Assembly: GCA_947491025.1 (NCBI GenBank)
Contig: CANLIC010000029.1
Location: 1-62,747, forward strand
Origin: Myxococcales bacterium
GTDB lineage: Bacteria; Myxococcota_A; UBA9042
Direction: 5' to 3'
Length of the DNA stretch: 62,747 bases
A program made the translations under genes and the position numbers. Shown here one piece after another: positions 41,310 through 50,700 of the stretch. The notes under the pieces were generated by a model that was given only the letters and a program-made list of their open reading frames with translations, was not told the origin of the DNA and ran no database searches. Position 1 is the first letter of the stretch. Each line of letters begins with the position of its first letter.

Positions 41310-42637
41310 GCTTGGCGCCCGCCCGCACCCTCAGCGTCGCTGTCATCGGCAGCGGCTACGTCGGACTCGTCGCCGGCGCCTGCTTTGCCAAAGGTCGCCA
41401 CGTCGTCACCTGCGTCGACGTCGATGCCCGCAAGATCGACGGCTTGCGCCGCGGCGACCTGCCGATCTACGAACCCGGCCTCGCCGAATTGGTGCACGAG
41501 GGCGCTGAGGCGGGGACGCTGCATTTCACCACCGACACCGCCCGCGCGGTCTCCGAGGCCCAGGTCGTCTTCATCGCCGTCGGGACCCCGCCAGACGAAG
41601 ACGGCGCCGCCGACATCCGTCACGTCATCGCCGTCGCCCGGGCCATCGCGCCTTCGCTGCAGCCTGGCGCCGTCGTGGCCTGCAAATCGACCGTGCCGGT
41701 CGGCACCTGTGACCGCGTGGCCGACGAGCTGCGCGCGCGCGGCGCCGCCGACCACGACGTCGTCAGCAACCCCGAATTCCTGCGCGAAGGCGCCGCCATC
41801 GCCGACTTCCTGGACCCCGATCGCGTCGTCATCGGCACCGACAGCCCGCGGGCCCAGGCCGTGATGGAGGCGCTCTACGCTCCCTTCGTCGCCGACCCAG
41901 CGCGCATCCTCTGGATGAGTCGCCGCTCGGCCGAGATGACCAAGTACGCCGCCAACTGCATGCTCGCGACCCGCATCTCGTTCATGAACGAGCTGTCGCG
42001 GGTCTGTGAGGCCACGGGCGTCGATGTCGACGACGTACGGCGCGGCATCGGCAGCGACGCCCGCATCGGCCCGCGCTTCCTGCAGGCCGGCATCGGCTAT
42101 GGTGGATCTTGCTTTCCCAAAGATGTCGCGGCGCTGCTGCGCACCAGCCAGAAGGTCGGCCGGCCGATGCGCCTGCTGGCAGCGGTCGAAGCCGTCAACG
42201 TCGACCAGAAGCGCTTGCTCGCCGACCGCGTCGTCGCCGCCCTCGGCGAGTCGCTCGACGGCAAGCGCATCGCGCTGCTCGGGTTGGCCTTCAAGCCCGA
42301 CACCGACGACATGCGCGAGGCGCCCTCGGTCGTCATCGGCCACAAGCTGCGACGGCTCGGCGCCACCATCGTCGGCTACGACCCCATCGCGCGTGACACC
42401 GCCAAGGTTGCGCTCGGCGCTGAGCTGGTCCTCACCGACTCCTGGCAGCAAGCGGTCGAAGGCGCCTCAGCGATTCTGGTGGTCACCGAGTGGCCCGAGC
42501 TGGCGGCGATTACGCCAGCGCAGCTCGCCGCGGCGACCCCGTGCCGCCTCGTTTTTGACGGGCGAAACATCTGGAACCCGACGGACATGGCCGCCGCCGG
42601 CTTCCAATATCAGGGCATCGGTCGCGGGGCCGTCTGA
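41306..42637 (+). CDS. ugd: UDP-glucose 6-dehydrogenase
   Basis: 443 residues from a GTG that overlaps the previous stop (GTGA); a TTG at 41312 is an alternative. Motifs: Rossmann GSGYVGLVAGACFA, GTPPDEDG, CKSTVPVGT, NPEFLREG, the catalytic-Cys segment YGGSCFPKDV with Cys269, and GLAFKPDTDDMREAPS. It oxidises UDP-glucose to UDP-glucuronate with two NAD, supplying glucuronic acid for exopolysaccharide. Cytosolic. Translational coupling to the type II GAPDH-like gene is unusual and unexplained. Confidence 0.95.
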   Translation: MSLAPARTLSVAVIGSGYVGLVAGACFAKGRHVVTCVDVDARKIDGLRRGDLPIYEPGLAELVHEGAEAGTLHFTTDTARAVSEAQVVFIAVGTPPDEDGAADIRHVIAVARAIAPSLQPGAVVACKSTVPVGTCDRVADELRARGAADHDVVSNPEFLREGAAIADFLDPDRVVIGTDSPRAQAVMEALYAPFVADPARILWMSRRSAEMTKYAANCMLATRISFMNELSRVCEATGVDVDDVRRGIGSDARIGPRFLQAGIGYGGSCFPKDVAALLRTSQKVGRPMRLLAAVEAVNVDQKRLLADRVVAALGESLDGKRIALLGLAFKPDTDDMREAPSVVIGHKLRRLGATIVGYDPIARDTAKVALGAELVLTDSWQQAVEGASAILVVTEWPELAAITPAQLAAATPCRLVFDGRNIWNPTDMAAAGFQYQGIGRGAV

Positions 42638-42806
42638 AGCTCGATTCGTACATGACGGCGCTTTTCTCGCGGGCCGGCGATGGCCGCGATCGCGACGCCA
42701 GGCCATGAGATAGCCCGGCGATTCGGGGCGATGGACGCCGCGGGGTGCGCGCAGATGCCATCGCGAACAGCAGGGTCAAATCAGCCGGTTTGCCGAGGTG
42801 TCGAAG

Positions 42807-43847
42807 TTAGCGTGCGTCAGCGCGCGCCATCTCGATCACCTCGCGGCGATCGCGAAACAGCACCATCATCGCGGTATCGTGGAGGATCTCCTCGACAATG
42901 CCCATGCCGTGCCGCTTGTGCAGCAGCACTTCGCCGATGGTGTACGACTTCTCGGAGGCGTAGACCTTGCCATCGCGCGGGCCGAGCTTGGCGGTCAGCT
43001 GGCGCCAGCGCGCGGTGTCGTTGGAATCGACGCTCGGCGGCGGCAGCACCTCTTCTTTGGGCTTGGGCAGCGTCATCGGCATTTGCAGCGCCGAGGCGCC
43101 GCTCCGCCGACGTCCGGCCGGCAGCGGCCCCTCGTGCAGCGAGGGCCGATGGCGCAGCGCCTCGGAGAGCCGCTGCTGGGGTGCCTCGCCGGCGGCCCCG
43201 TTGCTCGCCCGTTCGCCCGCGGCGCCGCTGGCGCTGCCCGTCCCGACGAGATCGCCCGCATAGGCCGCGCCTGGCCGCTGCCGGGGCGCGTCCGCCTTGG
43301 CCGGCGCCGCTTCGGCGTCGTTATCCCCCGGCCGATCTCCACCACCGGTGCGGTCTCCAGCACCTGCCGCCGTTGCCCATGCCGGGCCGGTCTCGCCGTC
43401 TTCGCGCCCAGAGCCGGCGCGCGCCAGCAGATCTCGACGCGGCGACTCCAGCGACGAGAAGTCGCGCGGCGCCAGGTCCACCATCCTGCGGCCCACGACG
43501 CGGTCCGCCTCGCCACCCGCCAGGCGGCTCTGGCGCTCGGCGATGGCGCGATCGAGCACGCTGGCGTCAAAAGCGGCGCGGTTCTCGCCGCGACGCCCGC
43601 GTGACACAACGTCGGGCGAGCGGCCCATCGGCATCTTGCGCTTCTTGGCCGCGGCGCGGGCCAGCTTGCGCATCGCCTGCTCCTGCAGCACTTCGTTGCT
43701 CACCTCGGGCTGGTAGTCCTGCTTGGTCTGGCAGGTGCGGCAGATGGTGGCGAAAATCTCGCGTCCATCGGTAGCGCCCACGGTCATGAACACGTTGCGC
43801 TTGCACTTGTTGCAGTATCCGTCGATCGGATCGCCGACCCTTTGCAT
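42807..43847 (-). CDS. Zinc-ribbon protein with disordered centre and CarD/UvrD-C-like end
   Basis: 346 residues; GGAGGTGTC precedes the ATG at 43847. Residues 8-43 form a four-Cys zinc ribbon (YCNKCKRNVFM and CRTCQTKQDY). Residues about 45-280 are charged and Gly/Ala-rich, probably disordered. The last 60 residues (SYTIGEVLLHKRHGMGIVEEILHDTAMMVLF) follow the pattern of the small beta-barrel at the C-terminus of UvrD/PcrA (DUF3553) and the CarD/TRCF RNA-polymerase-interaction domain: a Y..G..(L/V)..H..(F/H)G.G.V core. Such domains bind RNA polymerase or nucleic acid. It reads divergently from dnaB. Function inferred as transcription- or replication-linked; not established. Confidence 0.85.
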   Translation of the reverse strand: MQRVGDPIDGYCNKCKRNVFMTVGATDGREIFATICRTCQTKQDYQPEVSNEVLQEQAMRKLARAAAKKRKMPMGRSPDVVSRGRRGENRAAFDASVLDRAIAERQSRLAGGEADRVVGRRMVDLAPRDFSSLESPRRDLLARAGSGREDGETGPAWATAAGAGDRTGGGDRPGDNDAEAAPAKADAPRQRPGAAYAGDLVGTGSASGAAGERASNGAAGEAPQQRLSEALRHRPSLHEGPLPAGRRRSGASALQMPMTLPKPKEEVLPPPSVDSNDTARWRQLTAKLGPRDGKVYASEKSYTIGEVLLHKRHGMGIVEEILHDTAMMVLFRDRREVIEMARADAR

Positions 43848-44185
43848 GACACCTCCGCCAGCCCTGGCATGGGGCTGGATCGTGGCGGCGTCGGTCGCCC
43901 CGTGAGGGCGTGGCCGATGCGGCCTCTTCAGCTGTGGGCGCTGGGGGCTCGCCGTCGACGGTCGGCGCGGTGTGCGCTCGGTCGGTTCGGCCAGACCCCT
44001 TCGCTGGGACCTGCCATGGGGCCGGAGCGCGCGTTGGCGGCTCTGTAGGCCACGGCTGTCGGGGCGTCCACGGGTTGCCGGCACCAGCGGCCGCGACATC
44101 GTGGTGCCCTGATGGTAGGGTGTCTGCGGCCTCCTGTCGAGGGGCTCCGCGGCCTCGCAGGGAGGCGCGGCGATGAGGGACGGCC
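43848..44185. other. Divergent intergenic region upstream of dnaB
   Basis: 338 bases between the zinc-ribbon gene and dnaB. It should hold both promoters, but none stands out. The dnaB ribosome binding site AGGGACGGCC is near its right edge. Confidence 0.45.
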
Positions 44186-45940
44186 ATGGCAGAAGAGCGT
44201 GACCCCGCAGCGAAAAACCCGTCGTCAATTGGGTCGCTCGCCGCGGACGCGCTCGGCACCGTAACGGTCGGCAGCGACTCCCACGGGGCAGGCGACCGCG
44301 ATTCACACGGGCGCGTCCCCATGGCGGTTGGCGCCGACGCAGGCGCGGGTGCACCTGCCGATGAAGGCGCGAGCGGCGACGCGGATTTCGACCTGGGCAC
44401 CCTCGAGGATTGGTCGACCTTCGACGGCCCCCCCGGACCGCAAGAGAGCCGCGACCTTCCTGGCTCCACCCCCTCGGCCGCCCGCGCTGCCGCCTTTGCC
44501 GCCGGCAACCGCACCGCCCAGGCTCGCCTGCAGTCGAACAGCCGACCCGCTGAGGAAGCGACGGCGATGCCGGCGGATCCCGAATCCGAGCGCGCGATCA
44601 TTTCGGCCTCGCTCATCGATCCGGCGTCGGTCTTCCACGCCCTCGGCCGCGTCAAGCCGGAGGACTTCTGGGATCGCCGCCTGGGCCTGGTCTGGCAGGC
44701 CATTACGACGCTGACGCAGTCGCGGGCGCCGATTGACCCCGTGACTGTCGGCGGTGAGTTGCGGCGGCAGAACAAGCTCGACGCCGCCGGCGGCATGGAG
44801 CTGCTGATCGACCTCAGCAACTTCATCGGCAGCGCCCAGGCGATGGAGCATTACGCCACCACGGTCGCCCGCATCGCTACCGTCCGCCGCGTCCTGGAGG
44901 CTACCCACGCCATCCAGGCTGAGGGCTACCAGCGCGGCGCTGACCCCGATCACGTCATCGCGGTGGCGCAGGACCAGCTCAGAAGCGCGCTCGATCGCGC
45001 CATCGGCGATGACGCGGTGCCGCTGTCGAGCATCGTCGGCGGCGTGTTTCAGAACGTGCTGGCGGCCCGTGACCGCGGCGGTCAGGTCACCGGCATCCAG
45101 ACCAATTACAGAGATTTCGACCAGCTCATGCTCGGCCTTCACCGGACCGACCTCATGATCCTGGCGGCGCGGCCAGCGATGGGAAAGACCGCCCTGGCCC
45201 TGAATATCGCGCTGAACGTCGCCAGCACCACGCTGCCAACCGGGCCCCGCGCCGGTCTGGCGCCCTCGGTGCTGGTCTTCTCGCTGGAGATGGGGCGCGA
45301 GCAGCTCGTTCAGCGCCTCCTCTCGCAGAAGGCGCGGGTCGGCCTCTCGGACATGCGCCGCGGCCAGGTCGATCCCGACGCCGAGATCGCTCTGCGCGCC
45401 GCCGCCGCCGACCTCTCAGAGCTGCGCCTCTTCATCGACGACACGCCCGCGCTCAACACCATCGACCTGTCCGCGCGCGCCAAGCGCATCGCCATGCGCG
45501 AAGGGCTCGACCTCATCGTCGTCGACTACCTCCAGCTGATGCGCGGCACGGGCGGCAGCCGGCAGAGCCGCGAGCAGGAGATCTCCGAGATCTCGCGCGC
45601 TCTCAAGGGCCTGGCCAAGGAACTCAACGTCACGGTCATGGCGCTCTCGCAGCTCAACCGAGGCCTGGAGAGTCGCGCCGACAAGCGACCCATCATGAGC
45701 GATCTCCGCGAGTCCGGCGCCATCGAGCAGGACGCCGACATCATCCTCTTCATCTACCGTGACCACGTCTACAACAAGATGTCAGCGCCAGAAGAGGCCG
45801 AGCTCATCGTCGCCAAACATCGCGCAGGCCCCACAGGGCTCATTTCGCTGCGCTTCGATGGCCAATTCACGCGCTTCTACAACCGCGACGACCGCTTCGG
45901 CGACCACTTCGTCGGCATCCCCGCGCCGCGATTCGGCTGA
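44186..45940 (+). CDS. dnaB: Replicative DNA helicase DnaB
   Basis: 584 residues, about 110-130 more than Escherichia coli DnaB. The extra length is an N-terminal Ala/Gly/Asp-rich extension (1-125) before the N-domain, which begins PADPESERAIISASLIDPASVF. The helicase core has GIQTNYRDFDQLMLGLHRTDL, Walker A RPAMGKTAL (Lys334), VFSLEMGREQL, LIVVDYLQLM (Walker B) and ALSQLNRGLESR. These are full DnaB motifs, so it should be a functional hexameric helicase. The extension's start is set by the first in-frame ATG with a purine-rich site; a start at residue 127 (MPADPESE) is possible. Confidence 0.96.
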   Translation: MAEERDPAAKNPSSIGSLAADALGTVTVGSDSHGAGDRDSHGRVPMAVGADAGAGAPADEGASGDADFDLGTLEDWSTFDGPPGPQESRDLPGSTPSAARAAAFAAGNRTAQARLQSNSRPAEEATAMPADPESERAIISASLIDPASVFHALGRVKPEDFWDRRLGLVWQAITTLTQSRAPIDPVTVGGELRRQNKLDAAGGMELLIDLSNFIGSAQAMEHYATTVARIATVRRVLEATHAIQAEGYQRGADPDHVIAVAQDQLRSALDRAIGDDAVPLSSIVGGVFQNVLAARDRGGQVTGIQTNYRDFDQLMLGLHRTDLMILAARPAMGKTALALNIALNVASTTLPTGPRAGLAPSVLVFSLEMGREQLVQRLLSQKARVGLSDMRRGQVDPDAEIALRAAAADLSELRLFIDDTPALNTIDLSARAKRIAMREGLDLIVVDYLQLMRGTGGSRQSREQEISEISRALKGLAKELNVTVMALSQLNRGLESRADKRPIMSDLRESGAIEQDADIILFIYRDHVYNKMSAPEEAELIVAKHRAGPTGLISLRFDGQFTRFYNRDDRFGDHFVGIPAPRFG

Positions 45941-46218
45941 CCCTGCGGCGCGCGTCGCGCGGCAAGCCCACACGTCGGGCTTGGCAAAAGGGGCCGTTGA
46001 GTTCGGCTCGGTTCGGGTTGGTCCCGAACGCCTGCGGCTCCGCGGCCAAGGCTCAAGATCGATTCGCGACTCGCGCCCTTTCCAGCCGCAGCTCGAATGC
46101 CGCCGCCACGGCGTTCACACGGTTCGATGCTGCGGGCATCTCGATGACGCGCGCTTCGGACGCGTCCACGCGTGAGCGAAAGCCGCACGCCCCCAGCAGG
46201 CGTGAGCCCCTTGCTGGC

Positions 46219-47271
46219 TCATCGCTCTCCCGGACGCGGCAGTCTGCAGGAAGGTGGCGCGTCGCGGACAACCGTACAGCGCTGCATCACGCCTCGCTCG
46301 TCGCGGCTGTCAAAGCGAAACCTCCCTTCGTCTCGGGATGACTTTCCCCGCTGGGCGCGCAGCGTGGCATGCCGATACCCATTCAGCTCACGCCAGTACC
46401 AACCTGCAGCGTTGCGAATCACCAGGTAGCGGCGCTGAATCGGCGTGCAGCGCCGCCCGCCCTCGATGCCCAGCAGGCGGGCCTCGACGCCCTCGACGGC
46501 GCCCTGCAGCTTGCCCAGCGGTTGCCACGCACTGACGGGAATCGGCGTGGCGCAGGAGCCATCCCACGCGAGGCCGGCGCGCAAAGCCTCCAGGTCGGGC
46601 AGGGGCCCCTCCAGCGGCGCAGGCTCGAGCGGATCCCGCCAATCCGCGGCGGTCGGCGCGTTCGGCTGCCGCAAGCGCCAGATCAGGCGGTCGAAAGGAA
46701 AGTAGCGGCCCGGGCAGACCGTGATGGTCCCGTCCACCCGGGTGTTGCTCGAGAGCCGCTGCGGCGGGATGGCGTAGAGCTTCATCAGGCGCCGCAGCAG
46801 CTCTTCGAACGCCAACATCTGGCCGGTCGAAGGCGCGCGGACGTGCAGGTTGCCCTGGGCGGTGACGGTGATGGCGGTCGGCGCGCGCTCAGGGTGTGCG
46901 ACGTGGATCGAGGGCGCGCGGTGCTGCCAGCGCCCCAGCTGGATCTCTCCGTCGCCCGCGCTGTGTCCATTGCCAATGAGGAAGTGGTACTCGATACCGA
47001 GCGGGTCGGCAAAGCGCTTGGCATGGTAGTGGCTGATGCTCTGCAGCGAGTCGCGCTCGGCGGCGGTGTGGTGAATGACGATCCACGTCCAGGGCGGCTC
47101 CCCGGCCTGACGCGCAATCCCGGCGACCAGCGACGCGTTGCGCTCTCGGACCTGGGCGGGCGTCAGGCGCGCTTTCGCCTCGGCCCCGCCGCTCGCCTGC
47201 AGCAGCACCAAGGTGGCGACGACGCCACATGCGAGTCGACCCGAGTGGGCATTTGCAGTGAGTCCACGCAT
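46219..47271 (-). CDS. Secreted PGRP/N-acetylmuramoyl-L-alanine amidase-like protein
   Basis: 350 residues. A signal peptide (HSGRLACGVVATLVLLQASGG) ends near residue 30. The amidase_2/PGRP fold follows: WTWIVIHHTAAERD with the first zinc ligand His67 or His68, GIEYHFLIGNG, and TVCPGRYFPFDRLIW with the Cys ligand Cys186. In active amidases the segment before this Cys has GHRDV; here the aligned segment is SNTRVDG, placing Asn176 where the second zinc His is expected. Activity is therefore uncertain. The C-terminal 110 residues are a separate Cys-containing domain of unknown type. It probably binds or cleaves peptidoglycan in the periplasm. Confidence 0.88.
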   Translation of the reverse strand: MRGLTANAHSGRLACGVVATLVLLQASGGAEAKARLTPAQVRERNASLVAGIARQAGEPPWTWIVIHHTAAERDSLQSISHYHAKRFADPLGIEYHFLIGNGHSAGDGEIQLGRWQHRAPSIHVAHPERAPTAITVTAQGNLHVRAPSTGQMLAFEELLRRLMKLYAIPPQRLSSNTRVDGTITVCPGRYFPFDRLIWRLRQPNAPTAADWRDPLEPAPLEGPLPDLEALRAGLAWDGSCATPIPVSAWQPLGKLQGAVEGVEARLLGIEGGRRCTPIQRRYLVIRNAAGWYWRELNGYRHATLRAQRGKSSRDEGRFRFDSRDERGVMQRCTVVRDAPPSCRLPRPGER

Positions 47272-47714
47272 GGGCGCCGCTCCTCATGCCGCGACCGGAT
47301 TGGAGGTTCGCGCAGCGTCGCGCGCCAAGGCGTTGTCGAGGCGCGAACCTCGTCGCCAAGGCGTTGGGTCGGGCGAACGCCCACCGCTCCGTCCCCGGCT
47401 TGGGCGTCGCCGGGCAACGTCGACGCGAGCCCGCCGCTCGTCGCCGAGTCATCGTAGACGCGCGTTCGGCGACTTCGGTCTGGGGGAGGGGTACGGATCG
47501 AAGCTGCCAGCCGTACCAAGGCGCTCTCGCGGCGTGATGAGGCCGGCGGACGCCTAGTCCTCCAGGCGCTTCTTTCTTGGACGGAGCGTACGGTCTGGGG
47601 CACTTGCGGAGCGCCGCACGCGGCCCACGTGGTCAGGCGCCGGCGGCCACCCGCCCGTGAAGGGCATGAAGTTGACCGCGTGGGCGCTTGCGGTGGAGCG
47701 CCAGCGAGACGTTT
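47272..47714. other. Intergenic region with an inverted repeat
   Basis: 443 bases between two leftward genes. At 47303-47313 and 47341-47351 there is a perfect 11-bp inverted repeat (GAGGTTCGCGC), and the 12-mer GCCAAGGCGTTG occurs twice, at 47324 and 47355. These sit 32-80 bases upstream of the amidase start and could be an operator. No gene is supported here. Confidence 0.45.
47303..47366 (-). promoter_or_regulatory. Inverted and direct repeats upstream of the amidase-like gene
   Basis: Perfect 11-bp inverted repeat with a 27-base spacer overlapping a 12-bp direct repeat, 32 to 95 bases before the start codon. The position suits a regulator-binding site. No promoter elements were identified. 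Confidence 0.35.
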
Positions 47715-50700
47715 CTAGTCGTCGCTATCGTCGTCGTTGGCGTCGCTGCCATACGCCTTGCAGGTCTTGGGCTCCTTCACCGTCTTGGCGGCAGCGCCGC
47801 CGCTCGCCACGCAGCCCTTGATCGTCGAGCTGCCATAGAGCGAGAGACCCGTCAGCGCGCAGCTGAGGTTTCCGCCGAAGTCATGCGAGCCCTTCAGGCT
47901 GTAGATGGCAGAGCTGATCTGGACCGCACCGTTCAGGTTGATGTCGCCACCGCCCTCGAAGTACGACGCGGCGGTGATCTGGACGTTGCCGTTGGCATTG
48001 ATCAGCCCCGACGACCGCAGGTAGACCGACCCGGCGCTGGTCACGGTGACATTGCCGCTTTGGCTGATCTTGCCGGAGAACTCCACGCCGCAAGTGCCCG
48101 TCCCAATCATCGTCACGTTCCCACTGGTCGAGACGACCGCCGAAGAGCGGTACGTCAAGCCCACGCCCGAGTAGGTGACGTTGCCCGAGGCGACCACATC
48201 GCTGTGAATGTCGGCCGTGTCGCCGGCCTGCGCCGTGACGTCGCCCGAGCTTGAGATCTTGCTATTGCTGCGCAGGTAGAGGTCGTCGCCTGCGAGGATG
48301 GTGACAGCGCCCGCGCTCGTGACGTCGCCGAAGAAGTTGAAATCGCCACCAGCGGTCATCGACACCTTGCCGGCGCCCGAGAGCTTGGCCGCCGACCGGA
48401 AGTCAAGGTCAGCGGAGGCAGTCACCGTGACATCGCCGGTGTTGAAGAAGTCGCCGTACAGTTCGACGTCCTGACCGCTGATGCGCACGTAGCCGCCATT
48501 GCCGCAGTCGCGCGATGCCTGACGGACTGTCGCCTCGTCCGTCGCCTCGATGCAGTAGCCCGTCGTGAAGACTGCATCGCCGTAGTCCTCGACCTCGTAG
48601 CCTTCGAGGGCGATGGTGTGGGCGCCTGTGAACGTGGCCTTCTGGCGAATCGCGAGCAGCTTCGCCGCCCGCACGTCGGCCCGGCCCGTCATCTCGATGT
48701 CGACGTGGATATCGATGTCGCGACCGGCGATGAACAGGTTGCCGATGTCCGTCAGCTTCGCCTTGCTGTGCAACTTGACGTCGCAGTTGGTCTGAATGAC
48801 CAGGTCGGCGCCGCCGAACGCCAAGCTGTCCTTGATCTCCAGCGAGGTCACAGGATTGGCGCTCCATGCCGCGAGCTGCGCCAGCGTCGACACCTTGGTC
48901 TTGTCGCTCGGCTTCGGACACGCCGGGATGACCGCACCTGGCTTGAACAGCGTCGGGCTGCCGTTGCCGCAGGTGTCGCGCACCGTGATGGTGAAGAAGG
49001 CAGCAGCCGCGTTGCCGGCATCGTCCTTGGCGGTCAGCACCACGTGGTGGGTACCGAGGGTGAAGAGGTGGCTGAGGGTCTGCGCCGTGCCGAGCACCGC
49101 GCCGTTCTCCGACCACTGCCAGGCGATGGTGTTGTCGCAGATGTCGCCGGCAGAGCCGGTGACGGTGACGACCGTGCCCCCTGGCGCGTCGAGATCGACC
49201 AGGACGTTGCCCGGCTGGGTGAGCGCAGGCGCGGTCACATCGGCCACGGCGACGCAGGTGTCGGCGCCCGTACCGTCGCTGACGCTGCAGGCGAAGTACG
49301 TCGTCTGGTTGCTCGAGTTGTCGCCGCAGGTGTCGAGGCCGGTGGTGCCGACGCTGCTGAGCTGGCCGGCCGCGCAGGACCAGTTGATCGCACCGCAGAC
49401 GCCGCCGCCGCTGGCGGTGCCGCTGTCGGAGCACATGTCCTGCTTCTGGGTCGTCGTGGCCTGGCAGGCGTTGTTCTCGACGCAGCTGAAGAAGCTGACG
49501 CTCGGCGCGTCGACATCGCCGCCGCAGGTGTCCGTGCCGCTGGTGTTGGCCACGCTCAGCTTGTCGCCAGCGCTGCTCGCCGTGCACGACCAGTCGCTCG
49601 CGCCGCAGGCGCCGCCGCCGAGCTCTCCACCGGTGTCGCTGCAGGTGTCGGCCTTGGCGGTCGTCGTGGCCGTGCAGGCGTTGTTGTTGCTGCAGGCAAA
49701 GACGGAGACCGTCGGGTTCGCTGCGTCGCCACCGCAGGTGTCGGTGCCGCTGGTGTCCACCACGCTCAGCTTGTCGCCAGCGCTGTTCGCCGTGCACGTC
49801 CAATCGCTCGCGCCGCAGGTGCCGCCGCCGAGCTCGTCGCCGCCGTCGGTGCAGGTGTCAGCCTTGGCTGTCGTCGTCGCCGTGCAGGCGTTGTTGTTGC
49901 TGCACGCGAACACCGACACCGTCGGGTTGGCCGCGTCGCCGCCGCAGGTGTCGGTGCCGCTCGTGTTGGCCACGCTCAGCACGTCGCCACCGCTCTTTGC
50001 CGTGCACGACCAGTCGCTGGCGCCACAGGCGCCGCCGCCGAGGTCGTCACCGCTGTCGCTGCAGGTGTCAGCCTTCGCCGTCGTCGTCGCCGTGCAGGCG
50101 TTGTTGTTGCTGCACGCGAAGACCGACACCGTTGGGTTGGCCGCGTCGCCGCCGCAGGTATCGGTGCCGCTGGTGTTGGCCACGCTCAGCATGTCGCCGC
50201 CGTCGGCCGCCGTGCATGTCCAGTCGCTGGCGCCGCAAGCGCCACCGCCGAGGTCGTCGCCATTGTCGCTGCAGCTGTCGGCTTTGGCCGTGGTCGTCGC
50301 CGTACAGGCGTTGTTGTTGCTGCAAGCGAAGACGGACACCGTCGGGTTGGCCGCGTCGCCGCCGCAGGTGTCGGTGCCGCTCGTGTTGACCACGCTCAGC
50401 TTGTCGCCGCCGCTGCCCGCGGTGCAGGTCCAGTCGCTAGCGCCACAAGCGCCACCGCCCAGTGCGCCGCCATTGTCGCTGCAGCTGTCGACTTTGGCGG
50501 TCGTCGTCGCGGTGCAGGCGTTGTTGTTGCTGCACGCGTAGACCGAGACCGACGGGTTCGCGGCGTCGCCGCCGCACGTGTCGAAGCCGGCGCTGGCGAC
50601 GCTGCTCAACTTGCCATTCGCGCAGATCCAGTCCGTCGCCGCGCAGCTGCCACCGCCGAGCCCGTCGCCGCTGTCAGTGCAGCTGTCGCTGCCGCTGGCG

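Noticed and set aside
45961..45990. Hairpin CAAGCCC/GGGCTTG shortly after dnaB
   Set aside because: The stem is followed by A, not T, on the dnaB strand, so it is not an intrinsic terminator for it.
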